A stretch of DNA of 64,000 nucleotides, taken from contig GG745328.1 in the NCBI GenBank assembly GCA_000151295.1, positions 509,735-573,734 on the forward strand, in the 5' to 3' direction. Origin of the DNA: Allomyces macrogynus ATCC 38327. Taxonomy: Eukaryota > Blastocladiomycota > Blastocladiomycetes > Blastocladiales > Blastocladiaceae. The position numbers and the translations under genes were made by a program. Below the pieces are notes generated by a model, which worked only from the letters and a program-made list of their open reading frames with translations, ran no database searches and was not told where the DNA came from. This document shows positions 10,748 to 21,366 of this stretch, piece by piece; positions within the stretch are counted from its first letter, which is position 1, and every line of letters starts with the position of its first letter.

Positions 10748-12013
10748 TTACTGCGGGAGCCGGAACTGCACGCCGGCGTCGCCGTACTCGTTGCTGTCGT
10801 CGTACTCGTCTTCGTCGTCGTCCTCGTCGTCTTCCTCGTCATCGCCGCCGCGGTGCATCGGCGCGGGCCACGCAAACTCGGTCACGGCCGGGAGCATCGG
10901 CGGCATGACCGGCGCGGTCGTGGGCGCATTCGTGGCGGCGAGCGCGCGCATCAAGTCCTCAAACCGACTGACGCAGCTGCGCGTTTTGCTGCTGCGCGGC
11001 CACCGCGCGTGCCGCTCAGCGAGCGCCTCGGCCTGCAGCGCCGCGACCTGGTCCTCGAGGTGCGACAGGTACTCCTTGCGCCGCTGCCGGAAGTTGCGCG
11101 CCGAGATCTTGTTGCGCAGCTGACGGCGCTCCTTGGCCGAGAGCGTGGCCGGCACGGGCGTCGGGGCCGACGGGAACGACGACGCGGGCGCCGAGGCGGG
11201 CTTGGCGGCGGTCGCAGGCGACGCGGTCTTGGCCGAGACGGGGATCGCAGGCTTGGGGGTCGGCGTCGACGCGGCGGGCGAGCCCGTGGCCTTGCGCTTG
11301 CGCGCGGGCGGCGCCGGCGCGAGCGTGAACGACCCGGCGGCCGGCAGGGCGACCGCCGTGGTCGCGTCGTCGGTCACGGCGCGCTTGCGCTTGTGACTGG
11401 CCGCGGCGGCGTGCTGCTGCTGGTGGTGCGGGGCCTGCGCGGTGATGGGCGTCGAGGGCGGCGACGCGAACGCGGCCACGTGATGCATGTCGAGCGCGTG
11501 CGGGTCGAGCGCCAAAGTTGCACTCGACGCCGTTGCGGGGCTGGTCAGTGTGCTGAGACTGCTGCTGCTGCCCATGTTCGCAGGCATGACCAGCGACTGC
11601 TGCGGCGGCAATTCGGGCACGGCAAACCGCGCCGTGTCGGCGTGCGGGCTCGGCGGGAGCCAGTCAGCGGCCGAGACGAGCGCCGGCAGGTCGTCGGGCA
11701 CCGTGCGCGTGAGCGCGGCCGTATCGGCAGCCGTTGTCGGCGGGGTCATGGCCGCGAGCAGCGACGAAGTCGTTGCCTGCAACCACCACGGCGCGGACGG
11801 GTCGGCAAGGAGCGTCGCCGACAGGGGAGCGGGGTCCTCGGCAGCGGGCGCGCACGGGAACGGCGGGAGATCGGTGTCGTGCGAGGGGACCGTGAAGAAC
11901 GGGGCCATCGACATGGGCGCGGGCGAGGGCGCGCGCGAGACCCAGGCCGAGGCCGGGACCGACGACGCGCACAGGCCGTCGAGATCAAAGAACTGGTGGA
12001 AGGCCGAGTCCAT
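10748..12013 (-). CDS. bZIP transcription factor
   Basis: Nuclear DNA-binding regulator, single exon, 421 aa. The long N-terminus is Ala/Pro/Ser/Thr-rich, as in activation domains, with a basic KRKR patch near the middle. The basic region is textbook: KERRQLRNKISARNFRQRRK (the SARNFR fungal class), then LSHLEDQVAALQAEALAERHA as the first zipper heptads. The next ~16 residues (RWPRSSKTRSCVSR) break the zipper. A neighbouring reading frame of the same DNA encodes QQQNAQLRQSV, a far better zipper, so two compensating indels are likely (see findings). Sequence after this (FEDLMRAL) fits again. The tail is a run of Asp/Glu from a trinucleotide-like repeat (about 10795-10850). A TATA-like element lies about 180 bp upstream. 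The target genes are unknown. Confidence 0.88.
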   Translation of the reverse strand: MDSAFHQFFDLDGLCASSVPASAWVSRAPSPAPMSMAPFFTVPSHDTDLPPFPCAPAAEDPAPLSATLLADPSAPWWLQATTSSLLAAMTPPTTAADTAALTRTVPDDLPALVSAADWLPPSPHADTARFAVPELPPQQSLVMPANMGSSSSLSTLTSPATASSATLALDPHALDMHHVAAFASPPSTPITAQAPHHQQQHAAAASHKRKRAVTDDATTAVALPAAGSFTLAPAPPARKRKATGSPAASTPTPKPAIPVSAKTASPATAAKPASAPASSFPSAPTPVPATLSAKERRQLRNKISARNFRQRRKEYLSHLEDQVAALQAEALAERHARWPRSSKTRSCVSRFEDLMRALAATNAPTTAPVMPPMLPAVTEFAWPAPMHRGGDDEEDDEDDDEDEYDDSNEYGDAGVQFRLPQ

Positions 12014-14099
12014 TGGCTGGAGTGGGTGTGGGTGCAGACCGGGCGTCGGGAGGGTAGTGGAGTGAGGGTGGAGGGGGTTCGATAGGTCTTGGTCGGTCTT
12101 GGTCGATTGGCGAGCGATGGACGGACTCTTGGTTGAGGCCCGGTGCGCGTGGGGTGGAGGTTGGTGTTGGTCCGAGAGCGGGCGGGCGGGCCGTGGTTAT
12201 ATAGGCGCGCCAAGGCGGGCGTCCATCGTGCGCGGGATTCGGCTGGGCGTCGATCGCCAATGCCCATTGTGCGCCTTGCCGAGTCATTTGATGAGTGATC
12301 GAGTGCGAGCGCGCGGGCGATGCCGTGGTGGTGGGCGGGTGGACGGACAGTGGATGAGCGAGAGGACCTCTCTGCCGCGCGCTTCGCTTCCCGCCCGCGT
12401 GCCCCGGTTTTCCTGCTTCCATTTCCCTTGGCGCGCAGAGTTGCAACTTGCAACCCACTTGCCGCCACCTTGCAACTCCAACCAGACCCACCACCCGCTT
12501 GCTCTGGCTTGCACAGAGAGCGAAGAGCAGAGAACAAGGAAAGGTTTTGCCCACTTTTGTGTGTCTTTCTTTATTACTGGCATCGCTGGCTGTTGACCTG
12601 GCGCGTGCCGTGCTGGTACTTAGTGGCTGGGCTGGCGGCCATGTGGATGACTTTGGCCACACGACCAAAGTCTCGTGTCCGCAGACCTTTCCCTGCTTGC
12701 TTGTGCAGCTTGACAAACCACCCGCTCCACCCTTTGTCTTTTCGAATCCCCCGTCCTCGACCCGTTTCCACCGCCCCCGCAACACCGACTCAACTTTGCG
12801 CAATGCGCGCCAGCCGCCCAGCGCTTAACTGCGCGACGCACACGACGCGAAGCGACCTGCGACGCACGCGAACGCAAATCCTGCGCCCGCCCCGCAATGT
12901 CGCACCGCCGCCATCATCTCTTTCCCCGACACCGAAAAGGGACCGCTGGGCGCGCAACGCGTTGTGATAGGATCGGCCTATGCCGTGCCTGGGTCCTCGT
13001 GCCTGGATCGAGAACGCGTTTGTTTTGGAGTCTGGGAAAGTTGAATGGATCCGACTATGCCGGCGCGTCGCGAGGGCAGCGGAACGCCCACCAACGACGC
13101 GGCGCAAACATGTAATTCGAGCCCTGGCTGCACGGCGATGATTGCAATTCTGACATGCTGCGACCCAATCGCGCGCGACGATGGGTGGTTCGCCTGCGCC
13201 ATGATTTGTTCTGGATGGCGGGTGGATCGGGATGAGACGGTTCTGGGGCGACGGGCGGCGTGGCGATAGGGGGACGGCGCGGATGGCGACGGCGGCGCAA
13301 TTTGAGACGGACGACATGAAATGGATGGAGACGCACCGCGCGCGCGCGGGGGTGACGGGAGACTGTGTTGACCGTGCCGGCCGAGTCGGCCGGGGTTGGC
13401 CGTTGAGCATGTAGGGGGCCGGGTCGTTTGTGCCGGTCGCGGTCAGTTGTCGAGCGTAGAGGATGGGATGCTCGTGACGGCCGTGCGCGATGAGTGACGA
13501 TAGCCATTTTATCGTGGATCATGGGCGTGCCACGATTTACCTGCTGTTCATGACGACGCTTGTCTTGGCCGCCGACGGATGGATAGCGACGTGGATACTA
13601 CGGACTGGCGCCATGTCTCGGATCTGTCGCTTTGTTGCGACTTTGAATTGTTGCAATTTCTGCTGTCGATACTGTATTCTTGTTGGTCAATTCGAAGCGC
13701 TCCGCTTACGGTTCATTTGTTCATGATCAGAGGCGACGCATGGTCATGAACACGTCTCAGGATGTGTTTGATTTCTGATCTTGCTCATGAACACCGAATG
13801 GAACCGTCTCAACAGAGCACTCCACCCGCTGCTCGACCAGTTGTGCGCGGCCCGGTCCCGAATCTCGGCCACGAAACCGCGGCATCATGAACGCTTAAAG
13901 GGACGGCGGTTTCGACCATGATCGCCAACACGCTCAACGCCTTCGCCAACACCGTCACCAACACCGTCGCCGACGACCCGTCCCTTCCTGATATCTAGCG
14001 CCGTGCCCCCCTCCTGTCTCGAACTGAATCGCTCCTCCTCGCCCTGCACTTTCTTCTCCACCGCTCCACGACCAACGCGCACGCACGCGAGCCGACCGC
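12014..14099. other. Intergenic, 2.1 kb
   Basis: Several overlapping open frames on both strands show no domain and no splice pattern. The first part is presumably the bZIP promoter and long 5' leader. The rest I cannot assign. AT-richer sequence around 13600-13830 contains no recognisable gene. Confidence 0.4.
12191..12200 (-). promoter_or_regulatory. TATA-like element upstream of the bZIP gene
   Basis: The minus strand reads CTATATAACC in very GC-rich surroundings, about 180 bp before the bZIP start codon. Position and composition suit a core promoter with a long 5' UTR. Inferred from sequence only. Confidence 0.4.
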
Positions 14100-16173
14100 A
14101 TGCTCCTCGCCCTTCTTTTCCTCGTGGCGCTCGCGGCCATCGGCGCGCTCGCCGCGACGCCGTACGCGACCGTCGGCCACGCGCGCACAGCGCGATTCTT
14201 GATCCGCCCGACCGACTTGGACGCGATTCCGCACCTCGTGCGGCGCTCGCTCGATCCGGTCACGGTTGCGACCGAATTGCTGGCCAAACACCACGCGCGC
14301 GACCAGCTGGTCGTGCAGAACACGTATACGGACGCACATAATGGAGTTACGCACGTGCATTTCATGCAGGTCGTGAATGGGACGGAAGTGACCAACGGTA
14401 CGGTGCTACTGTTTCGGTGCTGAGTTTGTTCGCCTTAGGGTGGGGGTGGTTCTGATTCGAAGATGATACGATAAATAGGGATCGCGCACGTCGCCGTCGA
14501 CAAGTCGAACCGCGTCGTCTCCTTCTCGGACCTCTTCGCGTCCCCTTCCGCCGTCGCCGCCCTCACCCCGCGCCTGTCGATTCGCCCCGCTGCCACCGCC
14601 GTCCGCGACCTCGGCGCGCACCTGGCCCTGCCGACCGCCGCCCACACTAACTGGACCACCGCCGCCGACAAGAAAGATCCCGCGGTCACCTGGGTCCACG
14701 GTGTGTCCTTTGCGGCCGACAAGATCTGGACCAAGCCGCGGCTCTACGTCGCCGACAATGGCGATCTCGCGTGGGTCGTGGACGTGCGGCTGCACACGCC
14801 CGCGACGTGGGTGAATGCGCAGGTGAGTAATGCCGGCAACGGCGTTGTTGGGTTCGTGGATTGGTCGGCGGATGCCGTCTACCGCGCGTTCCCGGCAGTT
14901 GGGTTCGCGAGTGATCCGACCGAGGGGGACATGGCGCTCGTTGGGGACCCGGAGGATACGGCAGTCGCGTCACCACAGGGGTGGGTTGGGACGGATGGAC
15001 TGACGGTGGGGAATAATGTGGTTGCGCGGCAGAGTCCGAGTACGTGATCCTTTGGATTGGCGCTGTTAATCGCGTTTCCCTTTTGCTCACGGTAGGCGTG
15101 ATCCCCCTCATCCAGAAGCCGCCGCCCTCGCCGGCCACGCGCCGCTCGTCGCCAAAGGCGCGTCGACGACCGCCTTTTCCGCGACCCCGGCACTCGCATT
15201 CGACTTCCCCGCCGACTTGCGCGATGGCCGCCCGACCGACCACCTCGCGACGTCGCTCACCAACGCCTTCTACGTGGTGAACCTCATGCACGACCTGCTC
15301 TACCGGTTCGGGTTCACGGAAACGGCGGGTAACTTCCAAACCTCGAATCTCGGCCGCGGCGGACTCGAAAACGACGCCGTCATCGTGCACGTCCACGACC
15401 CGAGTCAACGCAACAACGCCAATTTCGCGACCCCGCCTGATGGGGTTCCGCCGACCCTGACCGCGTTCCTGTTTGATATGTCGGGCACGACCACCGACCC
15501 CGTTGTCGATGATTCGATCTTGATGCACGAAGTCACGCACGGGCTCGTCTCGCGCCTGACCGGCGGGCCCGCGAATCCGAACTGTCTGAGTACCCCCGAA
15601 TCCCGCGCGATGAACGAAGGGTGGGCCGACGCGTTCGCTGCCGCATTCAAAGCCCGCGCGACCTACGCCGACGCGACGATCGGGTCTTTCAATTCCGGCA
15701 AACCCAACGGCCTGCGCCGGTTCCCGTACTCGACCTCGACCACAACCAACCCGCTGACGTACAAGGACGCGACGCCCAACGGTGAGCCGCACGCGGTCGG
15801 CGAAGTCTGGGCGCAAATCCTCTGGGAAACCCTGTGGGCCGGTGCGGCCACTCACGGGTTCCAGGCGAACTGGCGCCTGACGCCTGGGTTTCGTGATGGG
15901 GTGAATTTGACGGCGACGGCGTTGGGTGGGAACGTACAGGTCGTGCAGGATTGGGTCGACGGGATGAAGTTGCAGGCGTGTAATCCGACGATGCGCCAGG
16001 CGAGGGATGCGATCTTGCTGGCGGACCAGATTAATTTTGATGGCCAGAATCGGTGCGACCTCTGGCGCGCGTTTGCGAAGCGTGGGCTCGGGGTGAATGC
16101 GGGGACATTGGGGGAGGCCGATTTTACGGTGCCGCCGCAGTGCACGTTGGGCAAGCGCATGGTCCGGTTCTGA
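14100..16173 (+). CDS. Fungalysin extracellular metalloprotease (peptidase family M36)
   Basis: Secreted zinc endopeptidase made as a proenzyme. CDS is join(14100..14397, 14479..15039, 15116..16173), 638 aa, close to the family's usual ~630. Residues 1-19 (MLLALLFLVALAAIGALAA) are a signal peptide. Residues from about 20 to 240 form the FTP-type inhibitory propeptide. The catalytic domain has HEVTH at 424-428, the expected HExxH (family HEYTH), followed by GLVSRLTGGP, and NEGWAD with the third zinc ligand Glu at 454. The third exon was joined at a CCAG acceptor (before 15116), not the nearer TAG, because only that keeps QSPKAAALAGHAPLV in frame. The gene is convergent with the trehalose gene. 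Likely role: extracellular protein degradation; fungal saprotrophs and parasites both use it. Confidence 0.94.
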
Positions 16174-16394
16174 TGGGTGAGGGTGGAGAAGGAAGAGGAG
16201 GTAGATGATTTGATGTTGTATTGCAAGCCAAGGCGACCCACGCAGCGCAGTTGAATGGAATCTAGATGCCTTGTAATTTGGAGTTGGTTTTGGTCCACGC
16301 ACACACGGTCCCGCATCCGACGATTTCACGGTGCAAACAAGAAACATCAAACCAAAAAGAAGAGAAACATCAAAAAAGAATCGAATCGAATCGC

Positions 16395-19259
16395 CTACTC
16401 GGCCGTCGCCAGTGCCGGCAACTCGGGTACGGCCGGCACGTCGTGCCCAGCCTTGCCCACCACCGCGGCACACATGGGCGCGTCGTCATCATCGTTAGCC
16501 ACGAGCGCCGGGTCTTTAGCGGCCACGACCAGCGCGTCAAGCAACGCATGCACGTCGCTGATCCCATCCACATAATACTTGGCCGCGCTCGACTTCTTCC
16601 CGACCGTGACGGTCACCGCATCTTTCGCCGCATTCGCAACACACGCAAACACGGCCTCGTCCGACATCCCGTTGCCGACCGACATGACAAACGCGCCCGG
16701 TGTCGCACCCACATCTGCCAAGATCGCGCGCACCGCCGAGGCCTTATCGATTGCCGACGGCCGCAACTCAAGCGTCTTATTCCCGCCCGGAATAATCGAG
16801 ACGGGCAAATGCGACAACATCTTCTCGACATTCACCTGCAACTCGTTCGCCTGCCAAGCCCCAAACTCGGCATCCGTGTCGCGGTAATTCCACGTGAATG
16901 CCACCTCCTTGTCCTCGACGTAACTCCCGGGCGTGCGTTCCGTGTAGTGGTCGAACAGCGGGCGCACTGTGTCTCGCCATGCGAGATCCACGTGGTGAGC
17001 GAGCGCGACCCACCCGTCGGCGTCGGTCTCGGCGGACTTGGATTCGATGTGCGAGTCGCGCGCGTGCCGGTAGAAACACCCGTGTTCAGCCGAGAGGCCG
17101 ACGGCCACGTCCGCATACCACGCGGCCAAGTGCCGCCGCGCGCGGCCGGAGACAATGTAGATGGCGGTATTCGGCACGGCCGCGAGTTCGCGCAACGCCG
17201 CGATCACGTTTGGCGGCGGCGCCGAGAATTCCGGCCGCAGATGCTCCGATGCGAGCGTGCAGCCCTGGTCCAGGAACAGGACGCGCTGCGGGGCCGAAAA
17301 AAACGCGCGCAAAACCGCGGACCGTAGCGGGTCCGTGCCACCGTTCGTTGCCGTCGTCGTGGAAAAATGGGATGCGGTCGGGGATGGCGCGCGGTCGTTG
17401 ACCGCCGTGGGGGGCGCGACGTTCGCGAGGAACCGCGCCGGCGCGAGTTTCGCCGGGTGCCGTGCGGCCGAGGGTCCATTGGCGTCGGTGAACCGCAACA
17501 GTTCATGCACGAACGTGTGGCCCCAGTACGCGGCCGTATGTTTGGCCACGTACCGGAACAGTTTCGCGTGATTGTTCGCACGGTCGGCCGCAGGCATTGC
17601 GAGTGCCGCCGCGTACGCGTCTGCGAGTTCCTCGGTGTTCCAAGGGTTCACGAGCAACGCGCCGTTGAGCGATTGCGCGGCGCCCGCGAATTCAGACATG
17701 ATGAGGACGCCGTGGGCGTCGCGTTGTGCGGCAATGTACTCATAGCTCACGAGGTTCATGCCATCGCGCGTCGACGACACGACACAGACGTCGGCGACCG
17801 CATAGAGCGCCACGAGTTCTGTGAAAGACACGGACTGGTGCAGGTAGTGGATCGGCATGGCCTCAACGGTCCCGTACTCGCCGTTGATCCGGCCAACGAG
17901 CTCGTTGACGGTCGCGCGCAGGTGCTGGTACTCGTCCACGTCCGACCGCGATGGGACGGCCACCTGAATCAAAACCACTTTTCCCATCCATTCCGGATGC
18001 GCGTCGAGGAAGACCTTGAACGCGTGCAATTTGTGCGGGACTCCCTTGATGTAGTCGAGGCGGTCGACACCGACAATCACTTTCGTGCCCGCAAACCGGT
18101 CGCGCAAGTGCGCGACACGCTCGCGGACCGCGTCCGTATCGAGCGCCGCGACAAACTGGTCCGGGTCAATCCCGATCGGGAACGCACCCACGTGCACGAA
18201 CCGGCCTTCGTGGTCGACGCCGTTGGGCATCGTGGCCAAACCGAGAATCTGCGTGCACGACGAGAGAAAGTGCCGCGCATAGTCGTACGTGTGGAACCCG
18301 ACGAGATCGCACTGCAGCAATCCGAGCAGCATTTCGCGGCGCACCGGGAGGATGCGGTACACTTCCGACGTCGGGAACGGCGTGTGCAAGAAGAACCCAA
18401 TCTTGACATTGCGCAGTCCGCGAGCATCGCACTGCAGCCGCAGCATTTGCGGCAGCAGCATCAGGTGGTAGTCGTGCACCCACACGATATCGCCGTCCTG
18501 CAAGGTCGCCATGATCGCGTCGGCAAACGCCATGTTGGCCGCGTGGTAGGCCGCCCAGTGCGCCTCGTTGAAGGCCATGTCGCCCGGGTGGTAGTGGAAC
18601 AAAGGCCACAGGATCGAGTTGGAGAAGCCGTTGTAGTGCGCGTCGGCAATGTCGTCGGGCAGGAACACGGGCACGCACCGGTGCACGCGCGCGAGCATGT
18701 CGGCGATCCGCACCTGGTCGTCGGCGGGGAAGTCCTTGCCGGGCCACCCGATCCAGGTGAACGCCATGTCCTTTTTCAGACCCGAGAGAGCCGAGACGAG
18801 ACCGCCGGACGACATGCGCGCCGTCCAGGACCCGGTCGTCGCGTCCTGCGCGAGAGTCACGGGGAGACGGTTCGACACGACGAGTAGGCGCGCGCCGTTG
18901 GCGAGCTCGCTCGTGTTGGCTGTCGGCATCGTTGTGGATGGTGGCACCGGCGGCGGGGTGGTCGTGGCAGGTGCTGGTAGGTCTTTGGTGATCACGGCAG
19001 GGGACGCCGCGATACCGTTTGTTGGTGCGACGACAGCAGGTTCCGCATCGGTAGGTGCTGGTGCGGACACAGCGGGGGACGCAGTCTCAATCTTGGGTGC
19101 GGGTGCGGGCGTGGCGGGCGTTGCCTCCGGCGCGGCATGAGGCGTTGGCGTCGGTGCAGGGGACGCGGGCGTGTCCATGGGTTGCGGGCATGATTCGTTG
19201 GCATTCTTGCCATCGTTGGCGACCACTTTCAAGATGTCAAGATAACGCCCAATCGGCAT
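16395..19259 (-). CDS. TPS1: Trehalose-6-phosphate synthase with a degenerate phosphatase domain
   Basis: GT20 glycosyltransferase making trehalose-6-phosphate from UDP-glucose and glucose-6-phosphate, fused to a HAD-type trehalose phosphatase domain; 954 aa, one long exon. After ~130 Ala/Pro/Thr-rich residues the synthase shows LLVVSNRLPV, SGGLVSAL, WIGWPGKDF, VHDYHLMLLP, DRLDYIKGV and RDGMNLVSYEY, so the donor and acceptor residues are intact. The C-terminal domain keeps the fold but not the chemistry. Motif I is LFLDQGCTL instead of LFxDxDGTL (nucleophile Asp-664 kept, second Asp lost). The late motif is VGNGMSDEAVF with Asn-863 where GDDxTDE is usual. The phosphatase is therefore probably inactive and may be regulatory, as in yeast Tsl1/Tps3. 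Met-28 (19178) is an alternative start. A Ser/Arg-rich frame upstream (to 19549) could be a 5' exon, but no sound splice joins it. Confidence 0.93.
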   Translation of the reverse strand: MPIGRYLDILKVVANDGKNANESCPQPMDTPASPAPTPTPHAAPEATPATPAPAPKIETASPAVSAPAPTDAEPAVVAPTNGIAASPAVITKDLPAPATTTPPPVPPSTTMPTANTSELANGARLLVVSNRLPVTLAQDATTGSWTARMSSGGLVSALSGLKKDMAFTWIGWPGKDFPADDQVRIADMLARVHRCVPVFLPDDIADAHYNGFSNSILWPLFHYHPGDMAFNEAHWAAYHAANMAFADAIMATLQDGDIVWVHDYHLMLLPQMLRLQCDARGLRNVKIGFFLHTPFPTSEVYRILPVRREMLLGLLQCDLVGFHTYDYARHFLSSCTQILGLATMPNGVDHEGRFVHVGAFPIGIDPDQFVAALDTDAVRERVAHLRDRFAGTKVIVGVDRLDYIKGVPHKLHAFKVFLDAHPEWMGKVVLIQVAVPSRSDVDEYQHLRATVNELVGRINGEYGTVEAMPIHYLHQSVSFTELVALYAVADVCVVSSTRDGMNLVSYEYIAAQRDAHGVLIMSEFAGAAQSLNGALLVNPWNTEELADAYAAALAMPAADRANNHAKLFRYVAKHTAAYWGHTFVHELLRFTDANGPSAARHPAKLAPARFLANVAPPTAVNDRAPSPTASHFSTTTATNGGTDPLRSAVLRAFFSAPQRVLFLDQGCTLASEHLRPEFSAPPPNVIAALRELAAVPNTAIYIVSGRARRHLAAWYADVAVGLSAEHGCFYRHARDSHIESKSAETDADGWVALAHHVDLAWRDTVRPLFDHYTERTPGSYVEDKEVAFTWNYRDTDAEFGAWQANELQVNVEKMLSHLPVSIIPGGNKTLELRPSAIDKASAVRAILADVGATPGAFVMSVGNGMSDEAVFACVANAAKDAVTVTVGKKSSAAKYYVDGISDVHALLDALVVAAKDPALVANDDDDAPMCAAVVGKAGHDVPAVPELPALATAE

Positions 19260-20519
19260 ATCATCAAAGTGTGTCCGGATACTGCGGGCGAAATGGTCTG
19301 TGCGCGAGCCGTACCTTCAGGAACCGGGGCCATGGTGCTGCTCGGCGTGCGCGGGCTGCTGCTGTTGCCGGTATTTTCGTCGGTCGAGGCAAGCACGTCC
19401 GGCGAAGAGCTGGAAACAGAGAGCGGCGACCGTGCGCGTGCGCGCGACGCGGGGTCACCGCTGCTCGACCGGCGGCGGCGCGAGTTGCCAGAACTCGACC
19501 GCGCTGACGACGAGAGCGACAGGCGGCGGAGGACCGTGATGATGCCCATGGCGCAAGCGGGTTCAGTGATGCAAAAGGAGCGAGCGCAATCAAACTTGGC
19601 GAGGCCAAGCTCGGCGCACAGTCATGCAACGTGAGCGCGCGCGCGTGCAGCGATATGTGTGCGGGCAGGGCCGGGATGCTGCAAAGGTTGCCGGACTGGT
19701 CGGTTCGTGACAGGGGTCCTCGGATGAACTGGCGCGCAGTTGGATTGGTCCAAGCGTGGTGCAGCTGGGGTTGGTGGTGTGTTGCGTTGCGTTGCGTTGC
19801 GTTGCGTTGCCTTGTTGCGTTGCAGCGAGCTCGACAGCGAGAACGGGTCGTGGGCCGTATTTATGTTGGTGTGCAGCCGGTGCGTGCGCGTCTGGGTCCT
19901 CGGCAGTCGTTGAGGCGCGCGGGAGGCAGGAAGAGTGCGGGGGAGGAGAAGCCGAGTGGGCGAACGTCGTCGACCATGGGTCCAAGAGGAAACGTACGCA
20001 TGGACGGCCCCAGTCGTGGCGGGTCGTGTGAAGAGTAGACGTCATGATAGCTGAGATATCGGGCGCCAATCGCCAACGTTGGGCGCGTATCGAAGCAGAA
20101 ACAGCGCATGGAAAGCTCGTGTGACGGCGTCTCGTACGAAACGAGAACCACCAACTCGCAGAACGGCCAGCTCGCCGCCGCCAAGCCGGTGATCCGCTTT
20201 TTGATCAATGCGCGTGCAATGTCATTGCTGTTGATCGCGGTCGCCCCACCTCGACCGCCCACGGCTGGCGCCGTTGCTTATTGAGCACAACCAACACTCT
20301 TGCAAATATGAACAGTGATTTTGCTCGTGCGCAATTACGCGACGTGCCATCACTTCTCCAGTGCTGATGAAGGTGAGAGTTTTTGCCTCGTCGATAAAAC
20401 CCGAATCAAGCGTCACTTTTGCCCCACCACCCGCGTTCATAACCAGCCATCACGATTCACAAACCAATCTGTCCCGTCAATGCACTCACACAACCGCCCT
20501 TTCAACGGTTTCACTCGTT
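19260..20519. other. Intergenic upstream of the trehalose gene
   Basis: A 1.26-kb gap separates two minus-strand genes. It holds the trehalose synthase promoter, a possible Ser/Arg-rich 5' exon (19310-19549) and a GTTGC pentanucleotide repeat. No other gene is supported. Confidence 0.4.
19781..19823 (+). repeat. GTTGC pentanucleotide microsatellite
   Basis: Six perfect GTTGC units (19781-19810), then two imperfect ones. It lies about 520 bp upstream of the trehalose-phosphate synthase start, in non-coding DNA. Confidence 0.9.
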
Positions 20520-21366
20520 CTACTGCCGCCCACGCTTCTTGAACTGCTTCTCGAGCGACTCATGCAGCTGCTTCCACCATTTGATCACACCGACGCGGGC
20601 AAACCGCGCCCGATCATCAAACAGCGACGCGTCATTTGGGAACGCGCGATTGATCTCCTTGAATTGCACGGCGCTCGGCCAGAATTCCCGGAACCAACAC
20701 CCGTAGACGGCCGTGCCCGTCGCGCGCAGCGACCGTCCGCCCTGGAGCTCAGCAAAAACGTACTCTTCACCATACTTGACCTCGGCGTTGCGTTTCGCAA
20801 ATGGAATCGAGAGCGTCTCATCAGCCTTGTCGAGCACGACCGACCACGGTAGGTTTTTAGGGACGACACCGCGGTCAGTGGCGAGGTTGCAGAAGATGAG
20901 GAAGTCGCGCAGTGTGGCGAGCGGCGAGCGCGAGTAGAATTTGTGGTACTTGGATTTGGCCCAGGCCTAAATGACTCCGTTGCCATCTGATTGATGAGAC
21001 GCAGTTGGCGCGCAAAGCGCTGATGTTGGGACCAAGATGGACCGCGTCGTCGTGCATGCGCATGCGGAAACAGTCGACAAACCATTCCGCCGCCTTGGGC
21101 GGCTTCATGCCATCAGCCCACTTGGTCAATGGTCGAGCAACGCTGGGCGGCACGTCCACCATGGGGTTGAGGAGTTTCCGCGGGAGCGCCAAGAGGAAGC
21201 CGAGAAACGACATGTCGCGACGCGCCGGTTGCAGCGCGTGGACGGGCAGAGCCAAATGGGACGCGGTGGGCAGCACCACGCGTGGCATGAACAGCGCGAT
21301 AGCCACGATTACAGGTGCGCGCCGGACGGCGAGGGAGCGGGTCTTGTACAAATCTGACTGGAGCAT
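20520..21366 (-). CDS. Hypothetical protein, two exons, 270 aa
   Basis: I do not recognise this gene. Proposed CDS is complement(join(20520..20966, 21001..21366)). Exon 1 encodes a basic, hydrophobic N-terminus (LAVRRAPVIVAIALFMPRVV) that could be a mitochondrial presequence or anchor, then WADGMKPPKAAEWFVDCF. Exon 2 encodes WAKSKYHKFYSRSPLATLRD, LPWSVVLDKADETL, KYGEEYVFAELQGGRSL and WFREFWPSAVQFKEINRAF, and ends Lys/Arg-rich (KKRGRQ). Aromatic-rich blocks with even composition look like real protein. The intron, GTCTCA to TTTAG, would be only 34 nt, very short but still GT-AG. The start is the first ATG in the frame after in-frame sequence of poorer quality. Function unknown. Confidence 0.55.

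Noticed and set aside
10853..12085. 410-aa plus-strand Arg/Gly-rich frame
   Set aside because: Antisense to the bZIP gene; extreme Arg/Gly composition typical of a shadow frame.
14686..16473. 595-aa minus-strand frame
   Set aside because: Antisense to the fungalysin gene, crossing its introns and its convergent neighbour's 3' end.
17367..18887. 506-aa plus-strand open frame
   Set aside because: Antisense to the trehalose synthase domain, whose motifs on the minus strand are unmistakable.
19229..19549. Upstream exon of the trehalose synthase
   Set aside because: The only frame-compatible splice would need a 17-nt intron; not credible, so the start was left at 19259.
20038..20300. Possible small gene upstream of the trehalose gene
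   Set aside because: Short overlapping frames on both strands, no domain, no splice pattern.
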